Source of the DNA: Mycocentrospora acerina
Lineage: Eukaryota; Ascomycota; Dothideomycetes; Pleosporales
Assembly: GCA_022701365.1 (NCBI GenBank)
Contig: JAKUHH010000284.1
Span: 186,001 to 250,000 of the forward strand
Direction: 5' to 3'
DNA length: 64,000 bases
The notes beneath the pieces are model-generated. The model saw only the letters and a program-made list of their open reading frames with translations, was not told where the DNA came from and ran no database searches. The position numbers and the translations under genes were made by a program. The number at the start of each line of letters is the position of its first letter. Positions within the stretch are counted from its first letter, which is position 1. Shown here piece by piece: positions 20,948-32,918 of this stretch.

Positions 20948-22728
20948 TGAGTGATGAGACGAAGACATGAATGAATGATGTAAGGATATTAAGATACGAT
21001 GTTTGGGAATTAATATATGAAGTTAGTTTAAAGATTTTTCTGAGCAGCCACGTTACCAATTTTTCCATTTCCTTATTTCACTTTCCATGCGCACTGTTTC
21101 ACACCAATGCGCATCTTGCCTGTTGGCAGAATAGGCTGATTACTGTGTGTAAGACTGTCGATTAACCCGATGTCAATAGCGCTTCAAGACCCGCTGAGTT
21201 TCAAGATGCCGAGATCTGTGCACCCGGCTGAATACTAGAGAACGATTACATGGGCAGCATTTTGTTTGCTGTTCCTGTCAGGTAAGTTTTTTGGGAAAAC
21301 ATCGCTAGAGTGACAACAAGTGTGGTTAAGTGAAAGCAATTCGCTTTTTGTTTGTCTTTGTTAACAGCTCCAGAGAATTTATCAAAATTTCAACGAGCAA
21401 CATTTTAATTGAAAGATGATTGGACAATACTTTACTTAGAAGCATGGTGATCTTGTTGTAGAAGCCAGCACAATGTGGAAAAGGAGTATTATCGTATTCA
21501 ATAGAGCTGAATAGGAATTGCAGAGGTAGGTATTCACACAAACAAGACCCACTTGGCTCACTATTGACAGCGGGACTGAATACAAGATGTACTGTTGTTA
21601 TAAATAGACGTTTTTGGTTCCACCTGATCCTCGAGAAAGCTCACCATGATTTGGGTTTGCAGCCTTTTAGGATTCGATTCCCGTTGCGACTGGAAAGAGC
21701 TTCAAACTCTTTCTTGTTGGAGCCGTGGGACTCGCGTGGTGTCTAGCTTTGTCATTCATCGAATCTCTTTCATTGTTCATATTGATCACACTATTCTTTG
21801 TCTCGGTGGCTCTGATTTAGAGCGTTCGCAGCGGGCTGTTCTCTGGGATCTCGCAGAGATGATAGTCGCACCAGAGATGTGGTGCTTAGTGTGAGAGATA
21901 GGCTAAATGTACTACCACTACGAGTGGCCACAATAATCACACGACCATTCCTTTAGTAAAGCAGCAAAGAGCTTCCAACCAAATACGTCGTGGTCTAGCG
22001 GCGTGTTAGTTGCGTTGTTCAACACAAGTTTTTGCACTTTCGTAGCAGTCATGCATTGATTACAAAAATCGACCTTTGGAGCTGAGAAATCGCGTGTTCA
22101 ACCGAGGATGCGATCCAAGGTTGTCGCAGATCAGACGTCATTGTGCGAATGGTGTTTTAGGTTGTTTCGAGAGGGATGAGACACCATACCGCCGAATACA
22201 TGTGCCATGGTCAAGGCGGAACATCAGGCCTCGAATTGCCTCAGATTGGTTACATGAAATCGTAGAAACAGCTCGCCCAATGCAGTGAAGTTGGGGCTCT
22301 TACAAAGGCAGCGATACACTGACAGGCGGTGAAGGACGTCGACGTGCAGCCTAGCAGGCTGCGAGCCTCAGGAAACAACCGGTGTGGGGAGAATGCGCTG
22401 CGCCACATGTTACCGGACATAGGAACTAGGTCGCCACTGCGTCTGGGTTGTGATAGGGCGAGATGGAAGATGTTGAGGTGTCGAGCTTTGGAGCCTGGTG
22501 CTAAGCCACCGCACGGCGAGTGATGCGACCAATCATAGCACAAAGCCACGATTTGCCACAATCTGTTGCTTTCAATGCGAGGGAAGGCAGACCGTTAGGC
22601 AGTCCCTAGCCTTGCTTCAGCTAATATCATAATAGCATAATAGGCATCTACAGCCGTAGATCCAATGATGGATAGTGTCTTATTCGCACGCCTCCCCTCC
22701 ACGCACTCGAATACCACACTGCGTAGCG
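20948..22728. other. Intergenic region, 1.8 kb
   Basis: Gene-free stretch between the esterase and the zinc-finger gene. Short open frames on both strands (60-103 codons) have no recognisable content. I checked a tRNA-like sequence near 21990-22130, but it does not fold. No repeat was noticed. It presumably includes the promoter of the downstream regulator. Confidence 0.5.
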
Positions 22729-25375
22729 ATGGCGACCCAGCAACTCGAGGCCACGAATCTTTTCCTTACCTTCAAGGTGCTAGAATGTGTCCAGCAGCTC
22801 CGTCGTCGCGTCAAACTACGCGTGCGTTGTGGCTCGGTGCTCTCGTCTCAGCTTGGCACCGAGCCTGGCTTAGACGGCGTGAGAGCTCTCGGCCAGATCT
22901 CCACTGGGGGGTCCCAGGTTAGCTTCTACAGTACCAAGCAGACGCGACGTGATGCCAACCGCGTTTCCAAGACCCGCACAAACAATCCGAGGGCGATCAG
23001 AACACAAGCAAGACTACCGGATGTTCCCGTATGCTCAAACACATCTGGCGAGGAGGTGCAACAGTATGTTCAGTGATTCCCGTTGTTTGGTGCTAGGTGC
23101 TAAGCTTTTGGTCTAGCATGCTTAGCGCTCTCGACAGTAAGCTCAGTGCGGCAGGAAGCACGCTCTCTGCTATTGCAGGCGACGACAAACTTTTCCTCAA
23201 GCAAAGCAGCTTGTCGATCTTCGAGGGTCGGCCTCTGAGTGAGGCTGTCCAGTGCTTGGCTGCCATTCACCATGCAATCCAAGTTCTATCCGAATGTCGA
23301 TCGCAGTACAGTGATGTATGGTTGGCTGCTCAGGGCGACAGAATCGGATTGAGTATTGACGAAAAGTTCATTGCAAATTACGAGCATCTTCTATTGAGGC
23401 TTCAAGCCGAGTTAATCGAAGTCATAGCACGCAAGGCTCTTGCAGAACTATTGCGCGGAGGACATAACAAGCAGCAACGCAAACTCCTGAGCTGGTTCAC
23501 CGAGTTTGCAGAAAAGCCTCGTCCGCTTAGCACTTCCTTTCCCTGGACGATCAAGTCGTCACTGGCAGTGCTATGGGGTGTATGTTGGATGTTTTATGAT
23601 TACCACAGCGACGACACTTTGCAAAATGATTTTGTTCGTGTGCCAAAATTGAAAGTGCTTCAGCAGGCCGGCTTCGAATGGGATCCGCCTTCTTCGTCCG
23701 CCTGTGAGTTGATTTCTTGCCCTCTAAATTCTCTTTCGGTTGCTGACCTGGCCAGATCGCGACCTCGGTTTGGAGCTCACCGCGACGGAGGCGCAACCCG
23801 CAATGCACCAGCAAGCTCGTCCTGACCTGTACGAGGATTTTAGCGGCAATGTGTTACAAGAGCAACTTCGAAACTCGGGATCTTGGCAATCCGATTACAA
23901 CAATTTGATGTTTAGGCTGCCAAGCGAGCCGACCGCCGATCAGGCCGAAGCGATTGGCTCGAGCTCGCATTCGTCACGATTCCCAGGTTCGTCTAGCCCT
24001 TGTTTTGACTCACAGCGGACTTAGGAGTCTAGTTTCAGCCTGCAGTGTAGCGGAACAATTAGTTAATAGTAGCCTAGGCCAGCCGTTGCTCCCGCATTGT
24101 ATATATCCGCCTGATGTCCATCAAGGTCTGCCCGACAACAATCAGTATTTGCCGCCTGACGAACCGCTCCCGGCCTTTTCAAACCCCGAACATCAGTCTT
24201 GGCAACTGCCTTGCCCACCTTCGCCTCCCCGGACGAATCCGTGTCATTTCGTAATCAACACTACACCAAGCATTAGAGTCATCGGAGCCACGGAAGACAA
24301 TAGTTTTGCTGCGCCACACAATTCCGCGTCGCTCCTCGGCAGTACATATCAAGTTGATAATCCGAGGTTTTCTGGGTCGCCACCTAACACTGATACGAAT
24401 ACCGAATTCCTCTACCATAAGTTTATCATGCCAACAAATACATTGCTCCCAGGAATTCCTGTAATGCCAGCGCCGCCACCAAGCTACAAGCACGAACGCA
24501 CATCTTCTGTAAACTCCATTTCCGATATACCGACGCCTGTTAGTATGGCGGATAGCCGGTCACCACTTCCATCTCCTACTTACGAGCGGATTCACATTCG
24601 AACGGAATCTCGAGACGATGTACGAGAGAACTCTGAAGGAATTTCTTCACAAGACGGTGACGACACCGAGTTGCCACTGAAGAATGACCTATACAAGCGT
24701 ACCGAGGATCCTCCTCGAAACCAGGAAGGTAGAATGGTGTGCAAATACCAGGATTGCAACAACCTCACGTTTGATAGGAAGTGTGAATGGAGGTTAGTGA
24801 TTTCCATAAATCTCGTCGTCACCTACTAACAGTTTCATAGTAAGCACATGGATAAGCATGACCGGCCGTACAAGTGTAACGTCAAGGGCTGCGAAAAACT
24901 ACAAGGCTTCACATATAGTGGTGGTCTTCTTCGCCACAAACGCGAGGTACACAAGATGCACGGTGGAACCAAAAAGTCGCTCTTTTGCCCATTTACCGAC
25001 TGCAAACGGAGCTCAGGCGCCGGCTTCACACGGAAAGAAAATCTTGCCGAGCACATCCGCCGCGTACACCGTAGGACAAGTATGTCAGCAGATCTGAACG
25101 GTCTCATCATCCCTCGGAGGCAGTCACAAGAAAGCTCCCCGCTGATAGAAAACCGGCAAACAACTGAGTCACCGTACATTCAAATGGTCGAGTATCGCGA
25201 GGATGACGAAATCTCACGCAAGCGGAAGCGTATCTCAGTTTCGAGCTACTCAGATCATGGTGACGAGGACCTGCGCGCGGAAATCAAGCGACTACGACAA
25301 CAGAACGAAGAAAAGGACACACGGCTGAAGCAGCTCGAACAGGCAGTCATGGCGCTTCAACAGAACCGCAGGTGA
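22729..25375 (+). CDS. C2H2 zinc-finger protein (probable transcription regulator)
   Basis: Five proposed exons: 22729-23063, 23117-23703, 23756-23986, 24039-24792 and 24841-25375, giving about 813 residues with consistent phases. A helical N-terminal region of about 300 residues (TLSAIAGDDKLFL...LLLRLQAELIEVIARKAL) is typical of a fungal family that pairs such a domain with zinc fingers. A long Ser/Pro-rich disordered middle follows. Three C2H2-like fingers lie near the C-terminus: CKYQDCN...H..H, CNVKGCE...H....H and CPFTDCK...H....H. A basic KRKRIS motif (likely nuclear localisation) and a terminal coiled coil (EIKRLRQQNEEKDTRLKQLEQ) complete it. The third linker and the finger pair resemble those of STAND-neighbour regulators. 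Exon 1 is the least certain part: its encoded sequence is Arg-rich, and I cannot exclude a start near the ATG at 23118 in exon 2. Confidence 0.78.
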
Positions 25376-27278
25376 CTGCCTGAGTCGGGATTCTTCAGAG
25401 TAATCTTACGATGAGTGTCATCCTATGATGGCTTGTCATGTGAACGAGGAAGAGGAGTCACCCATCATTGAATCAAGAACTGTAGAAAGGGCATGGAGTT
25501 GTTTGGACTGGTTGTTCAATTGCATTGCGCGGCGTCTCATCCCATCAGACTAGATTTCTTTTCGTTTTGTCTCATTCTTCTCTTATTGATACCACTCTGT
25601 TTCTTACAGAAGAACGCTCACTGTACAAACCTGGAGCGTCTAAACGACTCGACTGATTTCACTTCGTGTATTTAAACAACGCGTGTCTGGCACATGCACA
25701 TCATGAGAGACGGCTTCACAAAGGAGAGATTTCTCCACTCACTCAGATTAGAGAATTGGGCTACCAACAAACTGTATTCGTAATATCTTTCTAGACTCTT
25801 AATCCATACCTGCTAGCTCTGGAAAATAAATAAATTTTTTCTACCCAGATCCATGAGGTGATGTTCGAATTGGGTTTGACCACATGGCCACCCCTCCTCC
25901 ATCGCTGCCTGGCGTCATGCGCCCTTTTGATGCCTGACAAATTCTCTCTCTTGGGCGCATCGACTGCCCAACATGGTTACAGTCACACCATTTCCTTGGA
26001 CAACGCATTGCGAACTGCCACACTGCGGGCAGTGCATGATGACGCCAACAAGGGCAGCTGCCCATCCGTGCATACGGCGGGACACATCGCTCGTACGAAA
26101 TCCCAAACGATCTAACGCAAGTGGGATTGGAAACTACCTCGCACCCATGCTTACGGTAGATGCCTGGATGCTCGACCCCCGATATTTCTCGCAAGGACTG
26201 CAGGAAAAGAGCTTTTTCGCTAAGATGCGGTCAACAATGTTGGGTTGCAAGACGGCTGGGAGTCATACTTTTTGCGCGAACATTCCATGATTGACGGCTC
26301 CGAGGCGGTGATTGGCCAGATGGAGAGCATGTGACAGCGTGTTAGCGTGTTATTTTACGCGACGCGGTGCGCAACAACGTTCGCAGCCTGCGATCGGCGG
26401 GCTACCTTGGCATCTAGGCACAGAGAGGCAGTTGGAACCGCGGGTCGAGAGGATGCACGACATCGTGTTGGGATTGTGGCGTGTGCGCAGTGAGACGGGT
26501 GAGCACATTGTGGATGCCTGGTGGCGATGATGCGAACGCTTGTTCCGTCTGACGCTCACGTGAATGTTCACATGCTGTGCGCATATGCCTTGGAGATGAA
26601 AGGGGAATGGAGATTAAAGTGAGTTGCTGTTAGTCGGGGGTTTGTGACGTGTCGAGGAGATGTTTTTCCCATGATGGCTAGCCTCGCGTGAAGGCGAATA
26701 AACTTTTCTACGCACTGTTTGCTTGATCAATGCGCGATATCGCCAGGGCAGGTGAGCCTGCAAAGTTGCCGTTTTCTGTGATCAAGTTGCATATCTTTAC
26801 GATTTGTTTCAGTGAACGGAGTATGACCGACTCGACTTTAGAGTTGGTGCCAATGCAATAAAGCAATGCAAAGTTCTATGTGGTTATATGCTTAATGCAT
26901 GATGCATATAGCATTTATGCCTTTGCAGGGCACATGATACTCTCAATCTGGAAAGTACCACACTAGCCGTTATTCGGCAAAATATCAAATTTTGATTGGA
27001 TGGAGTTTTACATGATCTGATTGTCCCATATCCACCATCTTCCCCATACCACTCAGTGTATTTTATAGAATGTTTAGCTATCTTTGTAACTTGTCATGCT
27101 TATCTCACTACATCCCACGTTAGGTGCTCGACCTCGAAGACTCATCAAACTAGTTTCCCGTGATCTTTTAGCTCCTGCTGGCCTAAAATCAGATCAACCC
27201 TGGTCGAACAGGACCTAGGATGCGCAACCAGTACCTAATTTCTAACGATATTAACCCATCAATCTTTTCCTAAATCAG
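25376..27278. other. Intergenic region, 1.9 kb, convergent
   Basis: Between the zinc-finger gene (+) and the dynamin-like gene (-). Only short overlapping open frames (60-117 codons) on both strands at 25841-26571, with no motif or intron structure, so none is called. A fairly AT-rich part (26840-27270) probably carries the dynamin gene's 3' flank. Confidence 0.5.
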
Positions 27279-29799
27279 TTACATGTGATTAACAATGCGT
27301 GCATCTGTTTTGTTCTCGCCTTCAACGAACAAGTCTTTCTGTTTCTTCATTTTCTTCTCCTTACTAACTGTCGGGGATGGTAGGCTGAGTTCATTACAGA
27401 TCACCGGAACTATCTCAGGTAGATTCCGATGATCTTCAGGTGGCAGGAATTCTGTTGGTGATGAATGCAATCCTGGATGTGATTGGATAGATTCTCGTTT
27501 TGTAGACTCCACCACTGCTTTCATTATTGTATCCCCTCCGAGGTGTTCTCCTTCTAGTCCAATATCTCCGGGCATTAGTCTTTGGATAATAGCAGGCTCT
27601 AGTTAACGTCAACACATGTCGTCTCAACCAAATGCCACCTACATGTTCATACCTTTGATAGAATATGGATGTTCTTCAACTCCCTGCAATGCCCTGAGAC
27701 CGTCTTCCAAGATTTTGAGTTTCTCATTGCATTGCATTCTCTCTGTTAAAGAATGTTCATCTTCTGAAGCCAAGGCAGCTACCACGGTATCTTTGATATC
27801 TATAACGTCTGCAGGACAGAACAGAGTTGGGAGTTTCTGAACAAGACAACTTTCTACAGCGAGGACGCTGAAGTCATCTACAATCCTTTTCAAGGCCACC
27901 TATGAATATGAGGATCGGGTAGGCAAGAAAGCTAATTGTGCTTACCTTATAGTAAGCCTCCATAAAATCTGTGGCGGTGGAGCTAGCATAGTTGTTCATA
28001 TCTGCTTCGGTCTTTGTAACAAGCGTGCTAATCAATGTGTCGACATTGATATCGATATTGACAAGGCCGACAGTAGTGTAGTCTCCGCCAAGGACCTTCT
28101 CCAGAGATTTCTTGATATCTCGCGTTCGACGTTTTCCTTGCGATTTCTGGACATTCTCAGTAAGGTAGTGGTTGTATGTGATGGGATGGCCGGTATCATG
28201 AGGTTGGAGAAGCTCCTTCACCTTATTTCGGAGTTCTATGGTCAAATTCTTTAATCTGACAAAGATGAAGTGCCACCACAGTCCTTCATGAGTGGATTGA
28301 TTGGACACGTGTACTAATGCTTTAAGTACTACAGAGCACACAGCACTAATTACTATTTCTAAATGTTTATCAATTAGCTCTTGCCACGGATCTCGCTGTT
28401 CGTGGAACAGTTGTCCGATGATGAGCGGGTCGAATGTTCCAGGTAGTTCGCGGCCTCTGCTCCGTTCTAGAAGCTTTTTGACCTTCGAAATGTAGTCTGG
28501 GCGGGAGATCTGGCGAGGAGCCACTACAGGGCCTTCGTCGATGATGGTATATTTGTGACCCTGTTTTCGCATAATTTCTGCAAAACTTGTCAATGTGTTT
28601 TGGAGAACAGCTCTCAGTCGCTTCTGATACCCCTCAGGTGTGGAGGCGTCTCCAAAAAATGAGTCCAAGTATTGGCCATCGATCGCGGCCTTGATAAGGT
28701 TACCAAAGGAATGGCTGATCTGCAGAAGATAGCGCCGTTGCTCTTGTATTGTAGCTCTGGATGTACCTAATGCATCTAATCGTTTGGTACAGTCATGGAT
28801 CCCCTCTTGAATCTGGATGAGGACGTCAGGCAGTTGCACCAGAATCTGATCTTTGAGGATCTTGCTAAGTCTCGGTTTCAAACTCTGAACCCCAACTTGA
28901 GCGGGAACAAGAGATTTCCAAAGTCCAGAGGCAAAGAACTGTGCCTCAGTGTTATCGCGATCCTGCGCTGACGAGTTCCTTGTGGAGTAATCCCTATTTC
29001 GAAGAACGTGCCATCCTAAACGGAATTTGACATCCTTGTTTTGTGCCAATTCTATGTAGAAACGCTCGCTATCGGAGCCCTCATCAAGCGTATCTGGTTT
29101 GGTAATCAGTCCAAGGGTACGCATACCCGCAGGATCCAATTGGCGTGAGTACTTCGTGATTGACTGGTTATTAAAGTCATTTTTGGCAGAAACTACAGCA
29201 AGAATAATGCTTCGTGGACTTTTCATGTACGAGAGGACAAGAGATTTGACCGTCTCACTGTCTGCATCCGACTGGGATCGACTACCAGCTTGGAACAATC
29301 CAGGGAGATCGACGAGGGTAAGATGTGGTTGTTCTGGCCCTGATAGTTCTAATCGCAGGATATCTGAGCTGAAAACTTTGGAGTCATCATTGATCCCCAT
29401 AGTATCCTTTGCCGACTCAATAATCTCCCCGAGTTGAAGATCTTCCGCAGAAACCGAGACGTGGAAATTCAACAACTTCTGCAGTTCATCCTCGGAGCGT
29501 TTTTCTTGAGAGCCTGGAACGATACGGATCTTAATAGGCGCAGCTGGGCCACGTCTGAGAATCAGCTCGGTTGCGAATCTCGTGCAAAGATTGTCTTTGC
29601 TAGGGAACTTCACTCCCGAAACCGCTTCAAGGACCGAGCTTTTGCCAGAAGATTGTTCACCGCATACGATTATCTCCGGAAGATCGATGTAGCGGCTGAT
29701 TCCATGTGATCGAAGATTGTCAACAATGTCCAACAAGTTCCGTGTATCGTTAGACTGGAGAGAAATGCTTGTGCCGTTGAGAGAGCTGCTTTGGGCCAT
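27279..29799 (-). CDS. Dynamin-family large GTPase (fungal Mx/Vps1-like)
   Basis: Three exons on the minus strand: 29799-27946, 27899-27653 and 27598-27279, giving 806 residues. The N-terminal GTPase domain has GEQSSGKSSVLEAVSG (G1, about residues 47-62), a CTRFATEL switch (G2), DLPGL (G3) and TKPD (G4). The middle/stalk region and a C-terminal GTPase effector-like helix (AYYKVALKRIVDDFSVLAVE, joined across the first intron) follow. The tail after this (about 100 residues, many Lys/Glu) is longer than in Vps1. Dynamins remodel membranes. In filamentous fungi this expanded group is of unknown role, and its genes often sit in accessory regions beside HET and zinc-finger genes, as here. The start is chosen at the first ATG before the conserved region. 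It is divergent from the C2H2 gene at 31 kb. Confidence 0.93.
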
Positions 29800-30995
29800 T
29801 TTCAGAGAGTAATTATAAAATTAATGCGTCAAACAAAGACGAGGATTGAGAATGCAAACGTTGTGTGATGAAGGCCAGCTCAGAAGGCAGGCAGTGTGTT
29901 TCACTAGGGTTTGGCCTCCAAAGATCACGTCAGCCGTTCCCAACTCGGTCAACCGCTGCTGTTGTGTAACCTTATTTTTTCTTCACGATTACAGATGTGT
30001 GGAGACTACAAGAACTCCAAGATAAGCCATGTGCTTGTTTTTTGTCACAAAACAGAGCCCTGCTCACGAGTCTCATAAGCAAGCCACGCTCACGTGGCCT
30101 ATTACAAAGAACTTAGCACTAAGCTAGCAGAAGGGTAATTATCACTCAGCTGCTCTACACAACAACGTTTGTGTTACACTTGCTTTGTCAAACTAAGTAC
30201 GCTTAATAACAACAACTACTAAGCTCCCCTTTGCATTGTAAATAATGGAGATAAAATACTTAAATAGACAAGACAGTGGTCCATACAATATATCACCTGA
30301 ATACGATTATTCTAGCTCCTACTTCTACAACATATTTTAATCCGATAAAAGCTCTATCAGGGATTGTATAACCATCTGTTAGTGTTAGTAATCATGATGT
30401 ACGCATGCATTAGACTGCCGAAGTGTGCACTCAGCTATATTCCTTTTATCCATGAAATCTGCCACACGCACCAAATGCAACTCTGCAAAATGTTTGAGGC
30501 AGTGATGCGTAGTGTCTCAAACGTCTGGGAATGAATTGTCCGCGAGCATCCGTAGCCAAGTCGGAGGGCAATCAGATAGTCGGCCGCACTGACTTGCTTT
30601 AATAAACTCATGATTGGCTGCTTCATCAGCACAGACTAGTGTGTTTGCCAATCGACAAATTACCGTGCTTTCCCTCGGACGTGTTATTTGTTGACACTAA
30701 ACGAATACAGAGTGTTTGACGAGCAACCCCCGCAAACTATGCTTATCGTAGCATAGTGATAAGGTAGCTATACAAGTGTCGTACTGCCCTGTGGCTTACC
30801 TCTTGTATCAACCCCTTTTTGCACCCATACTTTTGCTATTTGTTCACCCATCCTCTGAGCCGTTGCACCTCACCCGAGTCACGACCTTCAACAGCTTTTC
30901 ATCGACTCACCCCTTAGCCAAGGCCTCCCACATGCGTGCAAGACCGACAGATATTAGGCTAAACACTTGTACCGGTATCGATACACGCGCTCAAC
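29800..30995. promoter_or_regulatory. Divergent promoter region, 1.2 kb
   Basis: Separates the dynamin-like gene (-) from the C2H2 protein gene (+). The central part (30140-30420) is AT-rich. No gene or repeat is recognised. Any regulation is unknown; shared control of the two flanking genes is only a positional inference. Confidence 0.45.
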
Positions 30996-31989
30996 ATGTT
31001 TGGTGTTTATGATTGCGAGACGTGCGATCGCGAGTTCGGTAGCCAACGTGCCGCCAATCAGCATATGGACGATACCGGTCACCGAAGGCCTCAATTTGAG
31101 TGTGACAGCTGCTATGACAGATATTATACCCAAACCTCTCTTAATGATCATATGGATATGTTCGATCACTGGGACCCACAATATGACTGCGATACCTGCG
31201 ATGCCAAATTTTACAGCCAGCACACTGCTAACGAACATATGGACGATGCCCGCCATTGGATGCCTCAGTTTGAATGCGACACCTGCGATCGGAGATTTAA
31301 AACCCAAAATTCTGCTGATCAGCACATGAATGCTGTCAATCACCACAGGCAAAACTACTGCCACGATTGCAACAGAATGTTTCAAACCGAGAACGGCTTA
31401 AAGATGGTAAGTTCCTTGCGCACGTCTTCAGGCTTATTGTGTGTTTTTCACCTTATTTTCCAGAGGTGTTGCTGAATATTGTTAGCACCTCAACTCATCT
31501 ATACACCGAGGCAAAAACATAAAATGTCCCTTTTGTGAAGTCGCTTTGACCACAGCCAGTGGTCTTTCGCACCACCTTGAAACTGGCTCATGCCCTCGAG
31601 CTAAGAACATCAATCACGGTACCCTTTTTCAGGCCATCAGTCAACGCGATCCCGGAGGTGTGTTAACGAACAAGTTCCTCACCTACCCTGATTCCGACTT
31701 GCAAAACTTCGCGACGAGTGCGACCTGGAACGGCTCTGGTTATGAATGTTACCTATGCCACAAAGTGCATGAGAACCTCCACGGACTGAACTATCATTTG
31801 AATTCGTTGGCTCATAGCGAAAAGTTTTACCATTGCCCGAATCGAAGCTGTAACCGCGACTTTGTGCGCTTAGCGTCGCTTTTTAACCATCTCGAAAGTG
31901 AGAGTTGCAACTTTGTGCGTTTTGAGAAAGTTCAGCAAAATGTTCACAACATCATCACGGGGCGACGGAACATGATTGGCTTTGTTTGA
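30996..31989 (+). CDS. Multi-C2H2 zinc-finger protein
   Basis: Two exons: 30996-31406 and 31486-31989 (79-bp intron, phase 0), giving 304 residues. About eight C2H2-type fingers are visible. The first four are regularly spaced and begin YDCETCDREF, FECDSCYDRY, YDCDTCDAKF and FECDTCDRRF, each followed by H-x-x-x-x-H type ends (QHMDDTGH, DHMDMFDH, EHMDDARH, QHMNAVNH). A YCHDCNRMF finger spans the intron, with its histidines in HLNSSIH. CPFCEVAL, YECYLCHKV and a longer CPNRSCNRDF finger follow. The linkers lack the TGEKP sequence typical of DNA-binding arrays, so protein or RNA contact is as likely as DNA. Proteins of this kind are multicopy in filamentous ascomycetes. Its function is unknown. 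Confidence 0.88.
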
Positions 31990-32918
31990 TTGCAAAGTTG
32001 TACGCGAAAGGAAACTTTGTGTGTCATTTTCGTTAGACTTTTATGGTGGAAAACATTGACGTGTTTATAATACCTAGCACTTGGTGAGAGTTGGAGAGGA
32101 CTTCACTCGCCTGAGGTTAGGTTCATGGTTTTGGTTGTAGTATGCACCGAAATAGAGGAACTCGAAGATCAATTGGTCATCGAATGTCGCATAGAAGTAC
32201 ATCAGTCTCCTAGCTTCAGCAGCTAAGAAATCAATTGGATTTTTGCAGTGAAAACAAATAAGGGAAGAGAAGTTAGAATTGTTTCGTCCACCTTGAAGTA
32301 GAATCTTGTCAAAATCATGCTAACTAAGCCGTGAAGAAAGCGTTAACTCACTAAAGTCACAGATCTCTTTCGATGATATGGCTCCTTAACTTTCGTTAAA
32401 TTTTTTTCGCCTCAACTACGACCATTCTCTAATCGGGCCAAACAAAGTTCAAATTTTCGGAAATGATCCCACCTCTTTAATAACCGGTTTGGGTCTGTTT
32501 GACTGATTGCAGAAAAAACTCTATATCGCCCTTAGATGCTCATCGGTCAAACATTGTCATACGATGGATCGCAACAATCGGTATCTCATGGAAATCAATG
32601 GGATAACAAACATGAATATCAAAAGTTCCTGATACGTTGATTACTTCACATTTGAGAACCTAATAAGCAGAATTGTGATCCGGCTTCAGGTGTGACTGAA
32701 ATTTATTGCCTCATTTGAAAGCCCTTGAACAATTCAATGAAGTCATTGTAAATCAATTGTCAGAGATGTGTGGTAAACAAACCCCGATATTTGAGACTCA
32801 ACAAGGACGCAGTCAAGCGTCTGTATGCATACATTACTGCGTTAATTGGCACGCTCATACTTCTTGTTACTAAGCCAAAAATCTCAAATAATTCAAATTC
32901 ATATATTGAATATTTGCT
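31990..32918. other. Convergent intergenic spacer, 929 bp
   Basis: Lies between the C2H2 gene (+) and the HET gene (-). Moderately AT-rich with no open frame longer than about 60 codons. Nothing recognisable. Confidence 0.55.

Noticed and set aside
21980..22140. tRNA-like sequence (TGGTCTAGCGGC followed by GTGTTCAACC)
   Set aside because: The D-arm-like and T-arm-like pieces are about 110 bp apart and no acceptor, anticodon or T stem can be paired, even allowing an intron.
25841..26571. Cluster of overlapping 60-117-codon frames on both strands
   Set aside because: Balanced composition alone explains them. No splice pattern or domain links them.
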